From contig JBBQNE010000012.1 of the NCBI GenBank assembly GCA_038329675.1, positions 1-39,029 on the forward strand: DNA of 39,029 nt, given 5' to 3'. This DNA comes from JANXVY01 sp038329675. GTDB taxonomy: Bacteria; Pseudomonadota; Alphaproteobacteria; Rhizobiales; Hyphomicrobiaceae. Below are positions 23,667-32,314 of this stretch, piece after piece. Below the pieces are notes generated by a model. The model was given only the letters and a program-made list of their open reading frames with translations. It ran no database searches and was not told the origin of the DNA. Each line of letters opens with the position of its first letter. Positions within the stretch are counted from its first letter, which is position 1. The translations under genes and the position numbers were made by a program.

Positions 23667-24641
23667 TCAGCCCGCCAAAATCGCACGGGCACGGTCCAAG
23701 TCGGCTGGCGTATCGACACCAAGCGGTACCGTTGCAACAATGGCGACATCGATACGCATCCCCGCCTCTAAAGCCCGCAACTGTTCAAGCTTCTCGCGGA
23801 GTTCCAGTGGCGATGGCGGCAGCGCGATAAACCGCTCTAGGGCGGGCCGTCGGTAGGCATAAATACCGATGTGGTGATAAAGCGGGCCATCGCCATACGG
23901 GGCCGTGGCGCGGGTAAAATAGAGCGCCCGCAGCCGATGAACCGCGCTAGCTGGCTCCGATCGGCCCAAGTTATACTGGCCTGCAGTATCCTGGCCCAAT
24001 ACATCCTGGCCTGAGTTATACTGGCCTGAGTTATACTGGCCTGAGCCATGCTGGTCCGACTTATCCCCGCTTTCCAATTTCAGCTCCTCGGGAGCCTGCC
24101 ATTTTTGCTGCGGTTTGGCAGTTTTCGCAGTCAAGTTATCCCCGCGTGACGCTACCGTGATACCTTTCAGGTAAGCTGCTGAAGTCCCTTCAATTGACGT
24201 CCCAACCACCTTCACAACATTTGGATCGTTGCGCTCATGGGCAACCGTAATCTCCGCCGCCAACGTCGCGATGTCGGCCACGCCGTAAGCTAACCCGTCC
24301 GTCACAGCTTGAACTAATGCCGGGTCGAGCGTCGGAAGGTCGCCCTGAAGGTTAACGATCACGTCGTGTGCGCCGTCGGGATCAATAATCGACAGCGCCT
24401 CAAAGATCCGATCCGACCCTGACGGGTGTTCGGCCCGGGTCATGATCGCGGTCGCACCAGCCGCCTCGACCGCCGCCTGAATACCCACATCATCAGTTGC
24501 AACTGCGACCCGCCCAACGCCGCTTTCCATCGCCCGCCGCCACACGTGGACGATCATCGGCACGCCACCGATGTCGGCCAGTGGCTTACCGGGAAGGCGC
24601 GTGGCGTGGAGTCGAGCCGGTATCAGGATCAGCGGGTTCAA
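23667..24641 (-). CDS. kdsB: 3-deoxy-manno-octulosonate cytidylyltransferase KdsB, with inserted repeat segment
   Basis: CMP-Kdo synthetase for lipopolysaccharide assembly: CTP + Kdo to CMP-Kdo. The N-terminus LILIPARLHATRLPGKPLAD, MTRAEHPSGSDRIFEAL and VNLQGDLPTLDP are diagnostic. The C-terminal part has HHIGIYAYRRPALERF and REKLEQLRALEAGMRIDVAI. I chose TTG 24641 because GGAG lies 7 bp upstream and it gives the usual beginning; another TTG at 24668 is possible. At 324 aa it is far longer than the usual 250. About 75 extra residues lie between NDPNVVKVV and RALYFTRATAPYGDGPLYHH, including seven GQYNS-like pentapeptides encoded by 15-bp repeats (23963-24067). The insertion falls in a surface loop position before a conserved strand, so activity may be retained. 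Confidence 0.93.
   Translation of the reverse strand: MNPLILIPARLHATRLPGKPLADIGGVPMIVHVWRRAMESGVGRVAVATDDVGIQAAVEAAGATAIMTRAEHPSGSDRIFEALSIIDPDGAHDVIVNLQGDLPTLDPALVQAVTDGLAYGVADIATLAAEITVAHERNDPNVVKVVGTSIEGTSAAYLKGITVASRGDNLTAKTAKPQQKWQAPEELKLESGDKSDQHGSGQYNSGQYNSGQDVLGQDTAGQYNLGRSEPASAVHRLRALYFTRATAPYGDGPLYHHIGIYAYRRPALERFIALPPSPLELREKLEQLRALEAGMRIDVAIVATVPLGVDTPADLDRARAILAG
23963..24067 (-). repeat. Tandem 15-bp array, seven units, inside kdsB
   Basis: On the plus strand the units are variants of GGCCTGAGTTATACT (two exact copies at 24008-24037, others such as GGCCTGCAGTATCCT, GGCCCAATACATCCT and GGCCTGAGCCATGCT). They encode G-Q-x-x-x pentapeptides in frame. Confidence 0.92.
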
Positions 24642-24960
24642 CAGGCAGCTCCGATGGGCTGGTGACAATTCGTCTCGTCTGGCTCCGGCGCGGTCTAGTC
24701 GATGTGGGGACGCTGCGGAACCGAGATAAATGTGGCCCGAAAAAAAACGAAAATAAATGTTATTTAACAGTGACTTATATAAATAATTGCGGGAACGTAA
24801 CCATCACAGTGGCGCAGGCGCGCCACCAATGTTGGCGCACGACCCGCCAAATGCGGCGTGGGAGCATCTTGCACGAGGCCGGCCGGGCACCTTAGGTGCA
24901 CATCGGTTCTGAATGCTGCGTCGAGGGTCGACGGAGCGGTTTGATGCCACGAGGAAAACG
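24642..24960. other. Divergent intergenic region, kdsB (minus) and cycM (plus)
   Basis: No gene is seen in this 319-bp interval. It has a distinct AT-rich patch (about 24735-24795, including TATATAAATAATT), which contrasts with the GC-rich surroundings and probably holds promoter elements for one or both divergent genes. I could not assign spacing-correct -35/-10 boxes with confidence. Confidence 0.4.
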
Positions 24961-25599
24961 ATGGACTCCTGGGAATTCAACAAGTTAGCGGGCGCCCTAC
25001 TGTTGGCTGGCCTAACGATTATATTGCCGCCGACGCTCGTCGAACTCTACGGGAGCCACGCTAAGCACAGTGACAGCGTCGGCTACACCTTGCCGATGCC
25101 GGAAGAGACGGCCGTTGCCGCTAAAGGTGATGCCAAACCGGCTGTTGCGGGCGGCGAAAAAGTGGCAGCCCTCGGCGGTGGTGCCCCCGCTGCGGGTGGG
25201 TCCGCTGCAGCTCCAGCTGCAGCTCCAGCTTCTGGCGGCTTGTTTGCGTCGGTAAAGCCGCTTCTGGTCGCTGCCAAGCCTGAGGAGGGTCAAGCGACCT
25301 TCAAAGCTTGCGCAGCGTGTCACTCGGTCGAAAAGGGCGGCGCCAATAAAGTCGGACCAGCCCTTTGGGGCGTCGTCGGGCGAGCAAAAGGCGCCGTCGA
25401 CGGGTTTAACTATTCCACCGTCCTAAAAACGATGGGTGGAAAGTGGACGCCGGAAAACATCGTCGGCTTCATCAACAACCCGAAGGAATACGCCGCCGGC
25501 ACAAAAATGGTCTACGGCGGCCTCAAAGACCCAGAAAAACTGGCCGACCTTGTCGCCTACCTCGCCACGTTATCAGATGCGCCAGTCAAACTGGAATAG
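24961..25599 (+). CDS. cycM: Membrane-anchored cytochrome c, CycM type
   Basis: This is a 212-aa class I cytochrome c. ATG 24961 is preceded by AGGAAAACG; the frame upstream to 24913 is unlikely. Residues 1-35 contain an uncleaved signal anchor (KLAGALLLAGLTIILPPTLV). A Pro/Ala/Gly-rich tether of about 65 residues follows, and then the haem domain with CAACH (haem c attachment), VGPALWGVVGR, a YSTVLK segment and the axial Met in GTKMVYGGLKDPEKLADLVA. CycM-like proteins carry electrons between the bc1 complex and aa3-type cytochrome oxidase in alphaproteobacteria. It is divergent from kdsB and stands just upstream of the yej operon. Confidence 0.9.
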   Translation: MDSWEFNKLAGALLLAGLTIILPPTLVELYGSHAKHSDSVGYTLPMPEETAVAAKGDAKPAVAGGEKVAALGGGAPAAGGSAAAPAAAPASGGLFASVKPLLVAAKPEEGQATFKACAACHSVEKGGANKVGPALWGVVGRAKGAVDGFNYSTVLKTMGGKWTPENIVGFINNPKEYAAGTKMVYGGLKDPEKLADLVAYLATLSDAPVKLE

Positions 25600-25742
25600 C
25601 GCAGATGCGACGAAAATGACCGCGATGTAACTCGCGTCCCACTGGAAGTTTTGCGACCATGCAACGCCGTGGTGGGGTCGCTGTGTTCGTAGCGGCGGCT
25701 TGGTCTCGGTGGCCCCTATTTATCGAGGAGACGGACGCGCCG

Positions 25743-27656
25743 ATGGCCCCCTTACTCAAGACACCGCCACAGCTTTCAACGAGGGCACGTTCGCTCAGGC
25801 CTCTCCAAACAGCGTGTCTCTTGACCGGTCTGCTGATGATCGCTGGAAGCGGAGGAGGTCACGGTGCCGCCCACGCTGCTGAAGTCAAAGACGCGCACGC
25901 TGCCTCGCTCATCGGTTCGGTCAAGTATCCGCCAGACTTCAAGCACTTCGATTGGGTCAACCCCGACGCCCCCAAGGGCGGTATCATCCGACAATTTGCA
26001 CAAGGCACGTTCGACAGTACGAACCCGTTCTCGATGCAGGGCCAGCCAGCCGTCGGCATCAACGGTTTCATCTATGATGAATTATTTAGCTCAAGCCCCG
26101 ATGAGCCAACGGCCCAGTATGGCCTCATCGCCGAGTCCGTTTCGCACCCAGCCGACTACTCATCCGTCACTTTCAAGCTACGCAAAGAAGCCCGCTGGCA
26201 CGACGGCAAGCCGATCACCGCCGACGACGTCGTATTCTCACTTTACGAACTCAAGAAAGCGCATCCGCAGTACGCCAACTACTGGCGGCACATTGTCAAG
26301 GCGGACGCCGTTTCGCCCCACGAAGTAACGTTCACATTTGACGTCACCGGCAACAAGGAGCTGCCCCACATCGCCGGAGAGCTGACCGTCGTTCCAAAGC
26401 ATTTCTGGATGGCGAATGGCCCGGACGGCGCGCCGCGCGATCTGTCAAAATCGACGAGCGAACTGCCGCTCGGCTCCGGACCTTACCGGATCAAGTCGAT
26501 GGATATGACCCGCGGCGTCATCTACGAGCGCGTCAAAGACTATTGGGCCAAAGACCTCCCCGTCATGAAGGGCCAATGGAACTTCGACGAAATCCGCTTC
26601 ACCTACTTCCGCGATCGCACGCCAGCGTTCGAAGAATTCAAAGGCGGCAAAATCGACGCGTGGACCGAAAACCGGGCACTCGCCTGGGCCACGCAATATG
26701 AGTTCGACGCCGTCAAGAAAGGCGAGGTCAAAAAAGAACAGCTGCCGCAACGCCGCGTCAACGGCATGCAGTCGTTCGTCTTCAACATTCGCCGCGAACG
26801 TTTTGCCGACCCGCGCGTGCGGCGGGCTTTAAACCTCGCGTTCAACTTCGAAGAACTCAACAAAAACCGGTTCTACGGGCAATACGTCCGGACCGAGAGT
26901 TTCTTTTCTGGCTCGGACATGGCCGCACGCGGTTTGCCCGAAGGTGCCGAGCTCGAAATCTTGAACACCGTCAAAGATAAAGTCCCCCCAGAGGTGTTCA
27001 CCACCGAGTGGAAAAACCCGGTCAACACGCCCGAAGCCCGTCGTGCCAATTTGGGCGAGGCCGTGAAGCTGTTTGCATCCGCTGGATGGACCGCCCAAGG
27101 CACGGTTTTGAAAAACGCCAAGGGAGAGGAGTTCACCATTGAATTCTTGACGCCGGACGAAAGCTTTATCCCAGTCTTCCAAAGCTACGTCAAAGACCTC
27201 GAATTGCTCGGCATCAAGGCAACCGTTCGACGAGTCGATCCGCCCCAATACAAGTTGCGTGAAGAGGGCTTCGACTACGACGCCATCGTCGAAACATTCG
27301 GCCAGTCCTATTCACCCGGCAACGAGCAACGCGATTTCTGGGGCTCTGAAACCGCCAAGACCAATGGCAGCCGCAACACCATCGGCATCCAAAATCCTGC
27401 CGTCGATGAACTCGTCCGCCGCGTGATCTTTGCCAAAGACCGCCCGGAGTTGATCGCGGCGACGAAAGCCCTCGACCGGGTGCTATTGTGGAACCACTAC
27501 GTCGTGCCGCAGTGGAATTACCCCTACGAGCGTCTGGCAACGTGGGATATCTTCGGGCGCCCGGCGAAGTTACCGTCACAAAACTCGTCTCTACTTCGGG
27601 TGTGGTGGATCGACCCCATTAAACTCGCAGCAACCGACGCGGTTCGCGGCCGCTAG
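25743..27656 (+). CDS. Peptide ABC transporter substrate-binding protein, YejA-like (first copy)
   Basis: This is a 637-aa periplasmic SBP_bac_5 family protein. I start at ATG 25743 with AGGAG about 12 bp upstream; the frame extends to 25659. The signal sequence is QTACLLTGLLMIAGSGGG, ending AHAAEV. YejA-type segments are VKYPPDFKHFDWVNPDAPKG, WHDGKPITADDVVFSLYELK and LGSGPYRIKSMD, with YFRDRTPAFEEFKGGKIDAW, NIRRERFADPRVRRALNLAF and FETFGQSYSPGNEQRDFWGS-like sequence following. It delivers oligopeptides to the YejBEF importer. A second paralog follows 111 bp downstream. Confidence 0.92.
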   Translation: MAPLLKTPPQLSTRARSLRPLQTACLLTGLLMIAGSGGGHGAAHAAEVKDAHAASLIGSVKYPPDFKHFDWVNPDAPKGGIIRQFAQGTFDSTNPFSMQGQPAVGINGFIYDELFSSSPDEPTAQYGLIAESVSHPADYSSVTFKLRKEARWHDGKPITADDVVFSLYELKKAHPQYANYWRHIVKADAVSPHEVTFTFDVTGNKELPHIAGELTVVPKHFWMANGPDGAPRDLSKSTSELPLGSGPYRIKSMDMTRGVIYERVKDYWAKDLPVMKGQWNFDEIRFTYFRDRTPAFEEFKGGKIDAWTENRALAWATQYEFDAVKKGEVKKEQLPQRRVNGMQSFVFNIRRERFADPRVRRALNLAFNFEELNKNRFYGQYVRTESFFSGSDMAARGLPEGAELEILNTVKDKVPPEVFTTEWKNPVNTPEARRANLGEAVKLFASAGWTAQGTVLKNAKGEEFTIEFLTPDESFIPVFQSYVKDLELLGIKATVRRVDPPQYKLREEGFDYDAIVETFGQSYSPGNEQRDFWGSETAKTNGSRNTIGIQNPAVDELVRRVIFAKDRPELIAATKALDRVLLWNHYVVPQWNYPYERLATWDIFGRPAKLPSQNSSLLRVWWIDPIKLAATDAVRGR

Positions 27657-27767
27657 CGCGAGCCAACACCAAACTACACACAGCTGCGAACGACTACGGC
27701 ATCGCGGGTCGCCCCGCCGTTGGAATGCTTCCCTGGCAATGCAAAATTAGGGCTTGAAAGGACAATC

Positions 27768-29669
27768 ATGACGACCACTTTCGCCAAATCAGCACCCACA
27801 CTGACACGCCGCGCCCTCATCGCATCGCTCGTACCCATGCGTGTGATCGTGCCCATGCTTGTGCTTGTGCTCGTAAGTTCAGCGCACCACTGGCTCACCC
27901 CCGCACACGCCCAAACGGGCCCCCGCCACGGCTTATCGGTCTTTGGCGACCTCAAATATCCGCCCGACTTTAAGAACTTCGCTTACGTCAACCCGGACGC
28001 GCCCAAAGGCGGACGGATCAGCTTGATCGGCGGCACCTCGATCACAACCTTCGATAGCTTCAACGGCTTCATCCTCAAGGGCGATCCCGCCAACGGCCTC
28101 GAGCTCCTGTTCGACAGCTTGATGGTGCGAGCCAATGACGAACCCGACGCCGTCTACGGCCTTGTCGCCGAGAGCGCGGACGTCGCCGCCGACGGGCGCT
28201 CTGTCATCTTCAAGCTGCGCGAGGGTGCAAAATTTTCCGACGGCAGCCCGGTTAGGGCCGATGACGTGGCATTCACGCTGACCACATTAAAAGACAAGGG
28301 ACACCCCCGCTTCACGCTCGTCTTGCGCGATGTCAAATCCGCCGAGGCAATCGATGAGCGGACCGTCAAGTATACGTTCGATGGTGACAACATCCGCGAC
28401 CTGCCCCTTGAGGTCGCCGTCCTGCCGATCTTGTCGAAGGCGTTCTACACCGCCAAGCCTTTTGAATTGTCTCTCGATCCGCCGGTCGGGTCGGGGCCAT
28501 ACAAAATCGGTGAGTTTTCGCCCGGCCAGTTCGTCGCCTATCAACGGCGTGCCGACTACTGGGCCAAGGACCTCCCTGTCGCCCGAGGCCGACACAACTT
28601 CGATACGGTCCGCTTCGAATACTTCCGCGATCGCACCGTCGAATTGCAAAACCTGCTCAACGGCACCTACGATTTCCGTGAGGAGTTCACATCGAAAGAT
28701 TGGGCGCTCGGCTACGACACAGCCGCCATGAAGGACGGTCGCATGCTCAAGGCGACGCTGCCGGACGCCCGGCCATCGGGCACGCAGGGCTTCTTCATCA
28801 ACACGCGACGCGAAAAGTTCGCGGACGCGCGGGTCCGCAAGGCGCTGGATCTCGCCTACGATTTCGAATGGGCCAATAAGAACCTATTTTATGGGCTCTA
28901 TCAACGCACTAACAGCTATTTCGAAAATTCCGAAATGAAAGCATCCGGCCCACCGTCGGCGGAAGAACTTGCTCTGCTCGAGCCGTTTCGCGCCAAGCTC
29001 CCACCCGAAGTGTTCAGCGAGCCTTACCGTCCGCCGCTCACCGACGGCTCTGGCAGCGACGAGCGCAAATACCTGCGCGAGGCGACGACGCTGCTCGATG
29101 CAGCCGGCTTCACCGTCAAAGATAGCAAGCGTCACACACCCGCCGGAGAGCCGTTCACAATCGAGTTCTTGACGTTCGAGCAAGGCTTTGATCGCGTCAT
29201 CCAGCCCTACATCGCGCGGCTTGAAAAGCTCGGGATCGCGGCTTCGATCCGCCGCGTCGAGCCCGCGCAATATCAAAACCGCACGAAATCCTTCGACTTC
29301 GACATCACGATCCAGCGCTACGCCATGCGCCTCACACCGGGCGTCGAACTCAGCAACTTTTTCTCAGCGGCAGCCGCAGATATTTCGGGCAGCTTCAACC
29401 TCGCTGGCGTCAAAGACCCCATCGTCGACGCTCTCATCGATAAGGCCATGTCGGCCAAATCGCGCGCTGAACTCACCGCGGCGTGCCGGGCCCTCGACAG
29501 GGTCCTGCGGGCTGGGCACTATTGGGTGCCACACTGGTATAAGGCCTCCCACACGATTGCCCACTGGAACCGATTCTCGTGGCCAGCCGTAAAACCTCAA
29601 TACGACCGCGGCGCGCCCGAGACTTGGTGGTATGACACCGGAAAGGTGCAGGCTATCAAAGCACCTTAA
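27768..29669 (+). CDS. yejA: Peptide ABC transporter substrate-binding protein, YejA-like (second copy)
   Basis: This is a 633-aa protein from ATG 27768, preceded by AAAGGA. It has a twin-arginine-like region (LTRRALIASLVPM) at the start of its signal sequence and a cleavage site after PAHA-QT. It is paralogous to the preceding protein throughout: LKYPPDFKNFAYVNPDAPKG, FSDGSPVRADDVAFTLTTLK, VGSGPYKIGEFSPGQFVAYQ, YFRDRTVELQNLLNGTYDFR and FFINTRREKFADARVRKALD. Identity is clearly below that of a recent duplication. It sits 41 bp before yejB. Two tandem YejA proteins may widen the peptide range of one permease. Confidence 0.92.
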   Translation: MTTTFAKSAPTLTRRALIASLVPMRVIVPMLVLVLVSSAHHWLTPAHAQTGPRHGLSVFGDLKYPPDFKNFAYVNPDAPKGGRISLIGGTSITTFDSFNGFILKGDPANGLELLFDSLMVRANDEPDAVYGLVAESADVAADGRSVIFKLREGAKFSDGSPVRADDVAFTLTTLKDKGHPRFTLVLRDVKSAEAIDERTVKYTFDGDNIRDLPLEVAVLPILSKAFYTAKPFELSLDPPVGSGPYKIGEFSPGQFVAYQRRADYWAKDLPVARGRHNFDTVRFEYFRDRTVELQNLLNGTYDFREEFTSKDWALGYDTAAMKDGRMLKATLPDARPSGTQGFFINTRREKFADARVRKALDLAYDFEWANKNLFYGLYQRTNSYFENSEMKASGPPSAEELALLEPFRAKLPPEVFSEPYRPPLTDGSGSDERKYLREATTLLDAAGFTVKDSKRHTPAGEPFTIEFLTFEQGFDRVIQPYIARLEKLGIAASIRRVEPAQYQNRTKSFDFDITIQRYAMRLTPGVELSNFFSAAAADISGSFNLAGVKDPIVDALIDKAMSAKSRAELTAACRALDRVLRAGHYWVPHWYKASHTIAHWNRFSWPAVKPQYDRGAPETWWYDTGKVQAIKAP

Positions 29670-29710
29670 GCCGCCGGTAGTCGCGCCGGTGTTGGAGGAC
29701 CAACGACACG

Positions 29711-30826
29711 ATGGCCGCTTACCTTTTTAAACGCGTTCTGCTGATCATCCCGACGCTGTTCGGGATCATGTTGCTATCGTTTTGCATCATCCAATTCGCG
29801 CCCGGCGGACCCGTTGAACAAATGATCGCGCAGTTGACCGGGCATGGGACCGGCGGCGCGGCATCAACCATCGGCGGTGGTGGCGGCGACCCTGGCGCCG
29901 GCGGAGGTGCGGCACTCGCTGGCGCTGGCGGTGACGCGACGTCGGTATACCGCGGCAGCCAGGGGCTTGATCCTGCCTTCATCAAAAGCCTCGAAAAGCA
30001 GTTCGGCTTCGACAAGCCCGCCCACGAGCGCTTCTTTTTAATGATCACGAACTATCTCACCTTCAACTTCGGCAAGAGTTATTTCCGCGATAAGAGCGTC
30101 CTGGAGCTGATCCAAGAAAAGCTCCCCGTCTCAATCTCGCTCGGCCTGTGGTTGACGCTCGTAACATACTTGGTCGCGATCCCGCTCGGCATCCGCAAAG
30201 CCGTCAACGACGGCGAGCGGTTCGATGTTTGGACATCAAGCGTGCTCGTCATCGGACACGCGCTTCCAGCATTTCTCGTCGCGGTATTTCTGCTCGTCAT
30301 GTTTGCTGGCGCGTCTTTCCTTCAGATTTTCCCCTCGCGCGGCCTTGGCAGCGAAAACTGGAACCAGCTGTCCTTCCTGGGCAAAGTGCTCGATTACTTC
30401 TGGCATCTCACCTTGCCACTGACCGCCATGGCGCTCGGCGCGTTCACCACGACCGCCTTCTTGACCAAAAACTCGTTCCTGGACGAAATCCGCAAGCAAT
30501 ACGTGCTGACGGCCCGCGCCAAAGGCTTGACCGAAAAACAGGTGCTCTACGGGCACGTGTTCCGGAACGCGATGCTTCTCGTGATCGCAGCGTTTCCGGG
30601 CGCGTTCGTCGCCGCCTTCTTCACCGGGTCGCTATTGATCGAAACGATCTTTTCGCTCGATGGCTTAGGCTTGCTATCATTTGAATCGATTGAGAAACGC
30701 GACTACCCGGTTGTGTTCGCCAGCCTCTTCATTTTTTCGCTGATCGGGCTATTCGTGAACCTTCTATCGGACTTCATCTATACCCTCGTCGATCCGCGCA
30801 TCGACTTTGAATCGCGCGAGGTTTGA
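29711..30826 (+). CDS. yejB: Microcin C/peptide ABC transporter permease YejB
   Basis: This is a 371-aa inner-membrane permease of the DppB type: an N-terminal helix (MAAYLFKRVLLIIPTLFGIM) and LLSFCIIQFAPGGPVEQMIA, then five more helices. The EAA loop reads YVLTARAKGLTEKQVLYGHV, and the C-terminus is DFIYTLVDPRIDFESREV. A Gly/Ala-rich insertion (about residues 44-78, GGGGGDPGAGGGAALAGAGG) lies in the periplasmic loop after the first helix. The YejABEF system takes up oligopeptides and, in enterics, microcin C. The yejE start follows the stop by five bases. Confidence 0.93.
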   Translation: MAAYLFKRVLLIIPTLFGIMLLSFCIIQFAPGGPVEQMIAQLTGHGTGGAASTIGGGGGDPGAGGGAALAGAGGDATSVYRGSQGLDPAFIKSLEKQFGFDKPAHERFFLMITNYLTFNFGKSYFRDKSVLELIQEKLPVSISLGLWLTLVTYLVAIPLGIRKAVNDGERFDVWTSSVLVIGHALPAFLVAVFLLVMFAGASFLQIFPSRGLGSENWNQLSFLGKVLDYFWHLTLPLTAMALGAFTTTAFLTKNSFLDEIRKQYVLTARAKGLTEKQVLYGHVFRNAMLLVIAAFPGAFVAAFFTGSLLIETIFSLDGLGLLSFESIEKRDYPVVFASLFIFSLIGLFVNLLSDFIYTLVDPRIDFESREV

Positions 30827-30831
30827 GAGGC

Positions 30832-32043
30832 ATGGCAACAACCACTCCGATCCAATCCGCTGCGCGGCACCGGTCGTCCGACCCCCTCGTCGGGTTCGTC
30901 ACCCGCGTCCGCGACGGCATCGTCAACTTTAAACTGACCCCCATCAACCAACGCCGTTGGCAAAATTTCAAATCGAACCGGCGCGGGTATTTCAGCCTGA
31001 TCCTGTTTGTGACGCTGTTTGTCTTGTCGATGTTTGCAGAGTTTATCGCCAACGATCGCCCAATCATGGTTCGCTACAAGGGCGAGACTTTGTTTCCGGT
31101 ATTTTTCAACTATCCAGAGTCGAAATTCAACGGCTTTCTGCCCGTCACCGATTACCGCGACCCGGTCAACATCGACGAAATTGAGAAAAACGGTTGGATG
31201 TTGTGGCCACCGGTCCGCTACTCCTATTCGACGATCAATCGTGACTATCCGCGCCGAAAAGCAGCCGATGGCACCTGCCTCGGGTTTCCCGCGCCTCCAC
31301 CGTGGGCTACCAAATTGCCCGACTGCGAAGCCCCGCCCGACCAGTCCGCCCGCTATCAGGCATTAGGCAATACCAATTGGCTTGGCCTGGACGACCAGGG
31401 CCGCGATGTCCTTGCCCGCGTGATTTACGGCTTTCGTATTTCCGTGCTGTTCGGGCTCATCCTCACCGTGATCGCCTCAACCATCGGCATCATTGCTGGC
31501 GCCGTCCAAGGCTTTTTTGGCGGTTGGGTCGACCTCGTGATGCAAAGGTTTCTGGAAATCTGGACGTCGATCCCAAGCCTGTTTGTGCTCCTCATCTTAT
31601 CGTCGTTATTCATCCCAGGCTTCTGGACACTCCTCGGCATCCTTTTGTTGTTTGAATGGGTGGGCCTCGTTGGCGTCGTGCGCGCCGAATTCCTGCGTGG
31701 ACGCAACCTCGAATACGTTCGGGCCGCGCGTGCGCTTGGCTTGTCGAATGCCAGCATCATGTTCAAACACATCCTGCCTAATGCGATGGTCGCAACCGTA
31801 ACGTTCCTGCCGTTCCAATTCTCCGGTGCGATCGGAGCCTTGACAGCGCTCGACTTTCTCGGCCTCGGCCTGCCGCCCGGGTCGCCCTCGCTCGGCGAAC
31901 TCTTGCTTCAGGGCAAAAAGCACCTCGAAGCGCCATGGCTTGGCCTGTCGGGCTTCATCGTCGTCGCAATGACGCTGTCGCTCTTGATCTTCATTGGCGA
32001 AGCCGCACGCGACGCACTCGATCCCCGCAAGACATTCCGCTAA
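30832..32043 (+). CDS. yejE: Microcin C/peptide ABC transporter permease YejE
   Basis: This is a 403-aa DppC-type permease. ATG 30832 comes just after the yejB stop, with GAGG in the last yejB codons about 10 bp upstream; a TTG three codons earlier is in frame. The N-terminal OppC segment NQRRWQNFKSNRRGYFSLIL is followed by a large periplasmic loop with MLWPPVRYSYSTINRDYPRR and GTNWLGLDDQGRDVLARVIY-like sequence, typical of YejE. The six-helix domain carries the EAA loop EYVRAARALGLSNASIMFKH and LPFQFSGAIGALTALDFLGL, and it ends ARDALDPRKTFR. It pairs with YejB. Confidence 0.95.
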   Translation: MATTTPIQSAARHRSSDPLVGFVTRVRDGIVNFKLTPINQRRWQNFKSNRRGYFSLILFVTLFVLSMFAEFIANDRPIMVRYKGETLFPVFFNYPESKFNGFLPVTDYRDPVNIDEIEKNGWMLWPPVRYSYSTINRDYPRRKAADGTCLGFPAPPPWATKLPDCEAPPDQSARYQALGNTNWLGLDDQGRDVLARVIYGFRISVLFGLILTVIASTIGIIAGAVQGFFGGWVDLVMQRFLEIWTSIPSLFVLLILSSLFIPGFWTLLGILLLFEWVGLVGVVRAEFLRGRNLEYVRAARALGLSNASIMFKHILPNAMVATVTFLPFQFSGAIGALTALDFLGLGLPPGSPSLGELLLQGKKHLEAPWLGLSGFIVVAMTLSLLIFIGEAARDALDPRKTFR

Positions 32044-32077
32044 GGTGCCGTAACACATTGTCTTTGGAGCAAGCTCG

Positions 32078-32314
32078 ATGGGCGAACATAAAAAAGTATT
32101 CGTAGAACATTACCCCGTCGCCCAGCTCCCTGACGACTTACGCGCGCGGTTTGATGGTGAGATTTTCGTCAACCTCGTCATTGCGTCGGAAGCATCGCCA
32201 GAGCACATCGCTCACGCTCACGACCGCCCGCTGTCATGGTATTTGGGCAAGCTTCCACCGCTGCACACTGACCCGGCAGGTGACATTCGAAAACTCCGAG
32301 ACGAATGGGAATGA
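32078..32314 (+). CDS. Putative antitoxin of a PIN-domain toxin-antitoxin pair
   Basis: This is a 78-aa acidic-tailed protein (MGEHKKVFVEHYPVAQLPDD... ending IRKLRDEWE). Its stop codon overlaps the start of the PIN-domain gene by four bases (ATGA at 32311-32314), the classic layout of vapBC-type modules with antitoxin first. The middle segment (LRARFDGEIFVNLVIASEA) could be a short beta-rich DNA-binding or dimer domain, and the charged C-terminal helix would wrap around the toxin. I do not recognise a named antitoxin family (not clearly AbrB, RHH or Phd). It begins 34 bp after yejE, inside the yej transcription unit. Confidence 0.65.
   Translation: MGEHKKVFVEHYPVAQLPDDLRARFDGEIFVNLVIASEASPEHIAHAHDRPLSWYLGKLPPLHTDPAGDIRKLRDEWE

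Noticed and set aside
13843..24067. Tandem arrays considered as CRISPR
   Set aside because: The units are contiguous 12-15-bp repeats without unique spacers, in frame within genes, and no cas gene is present.
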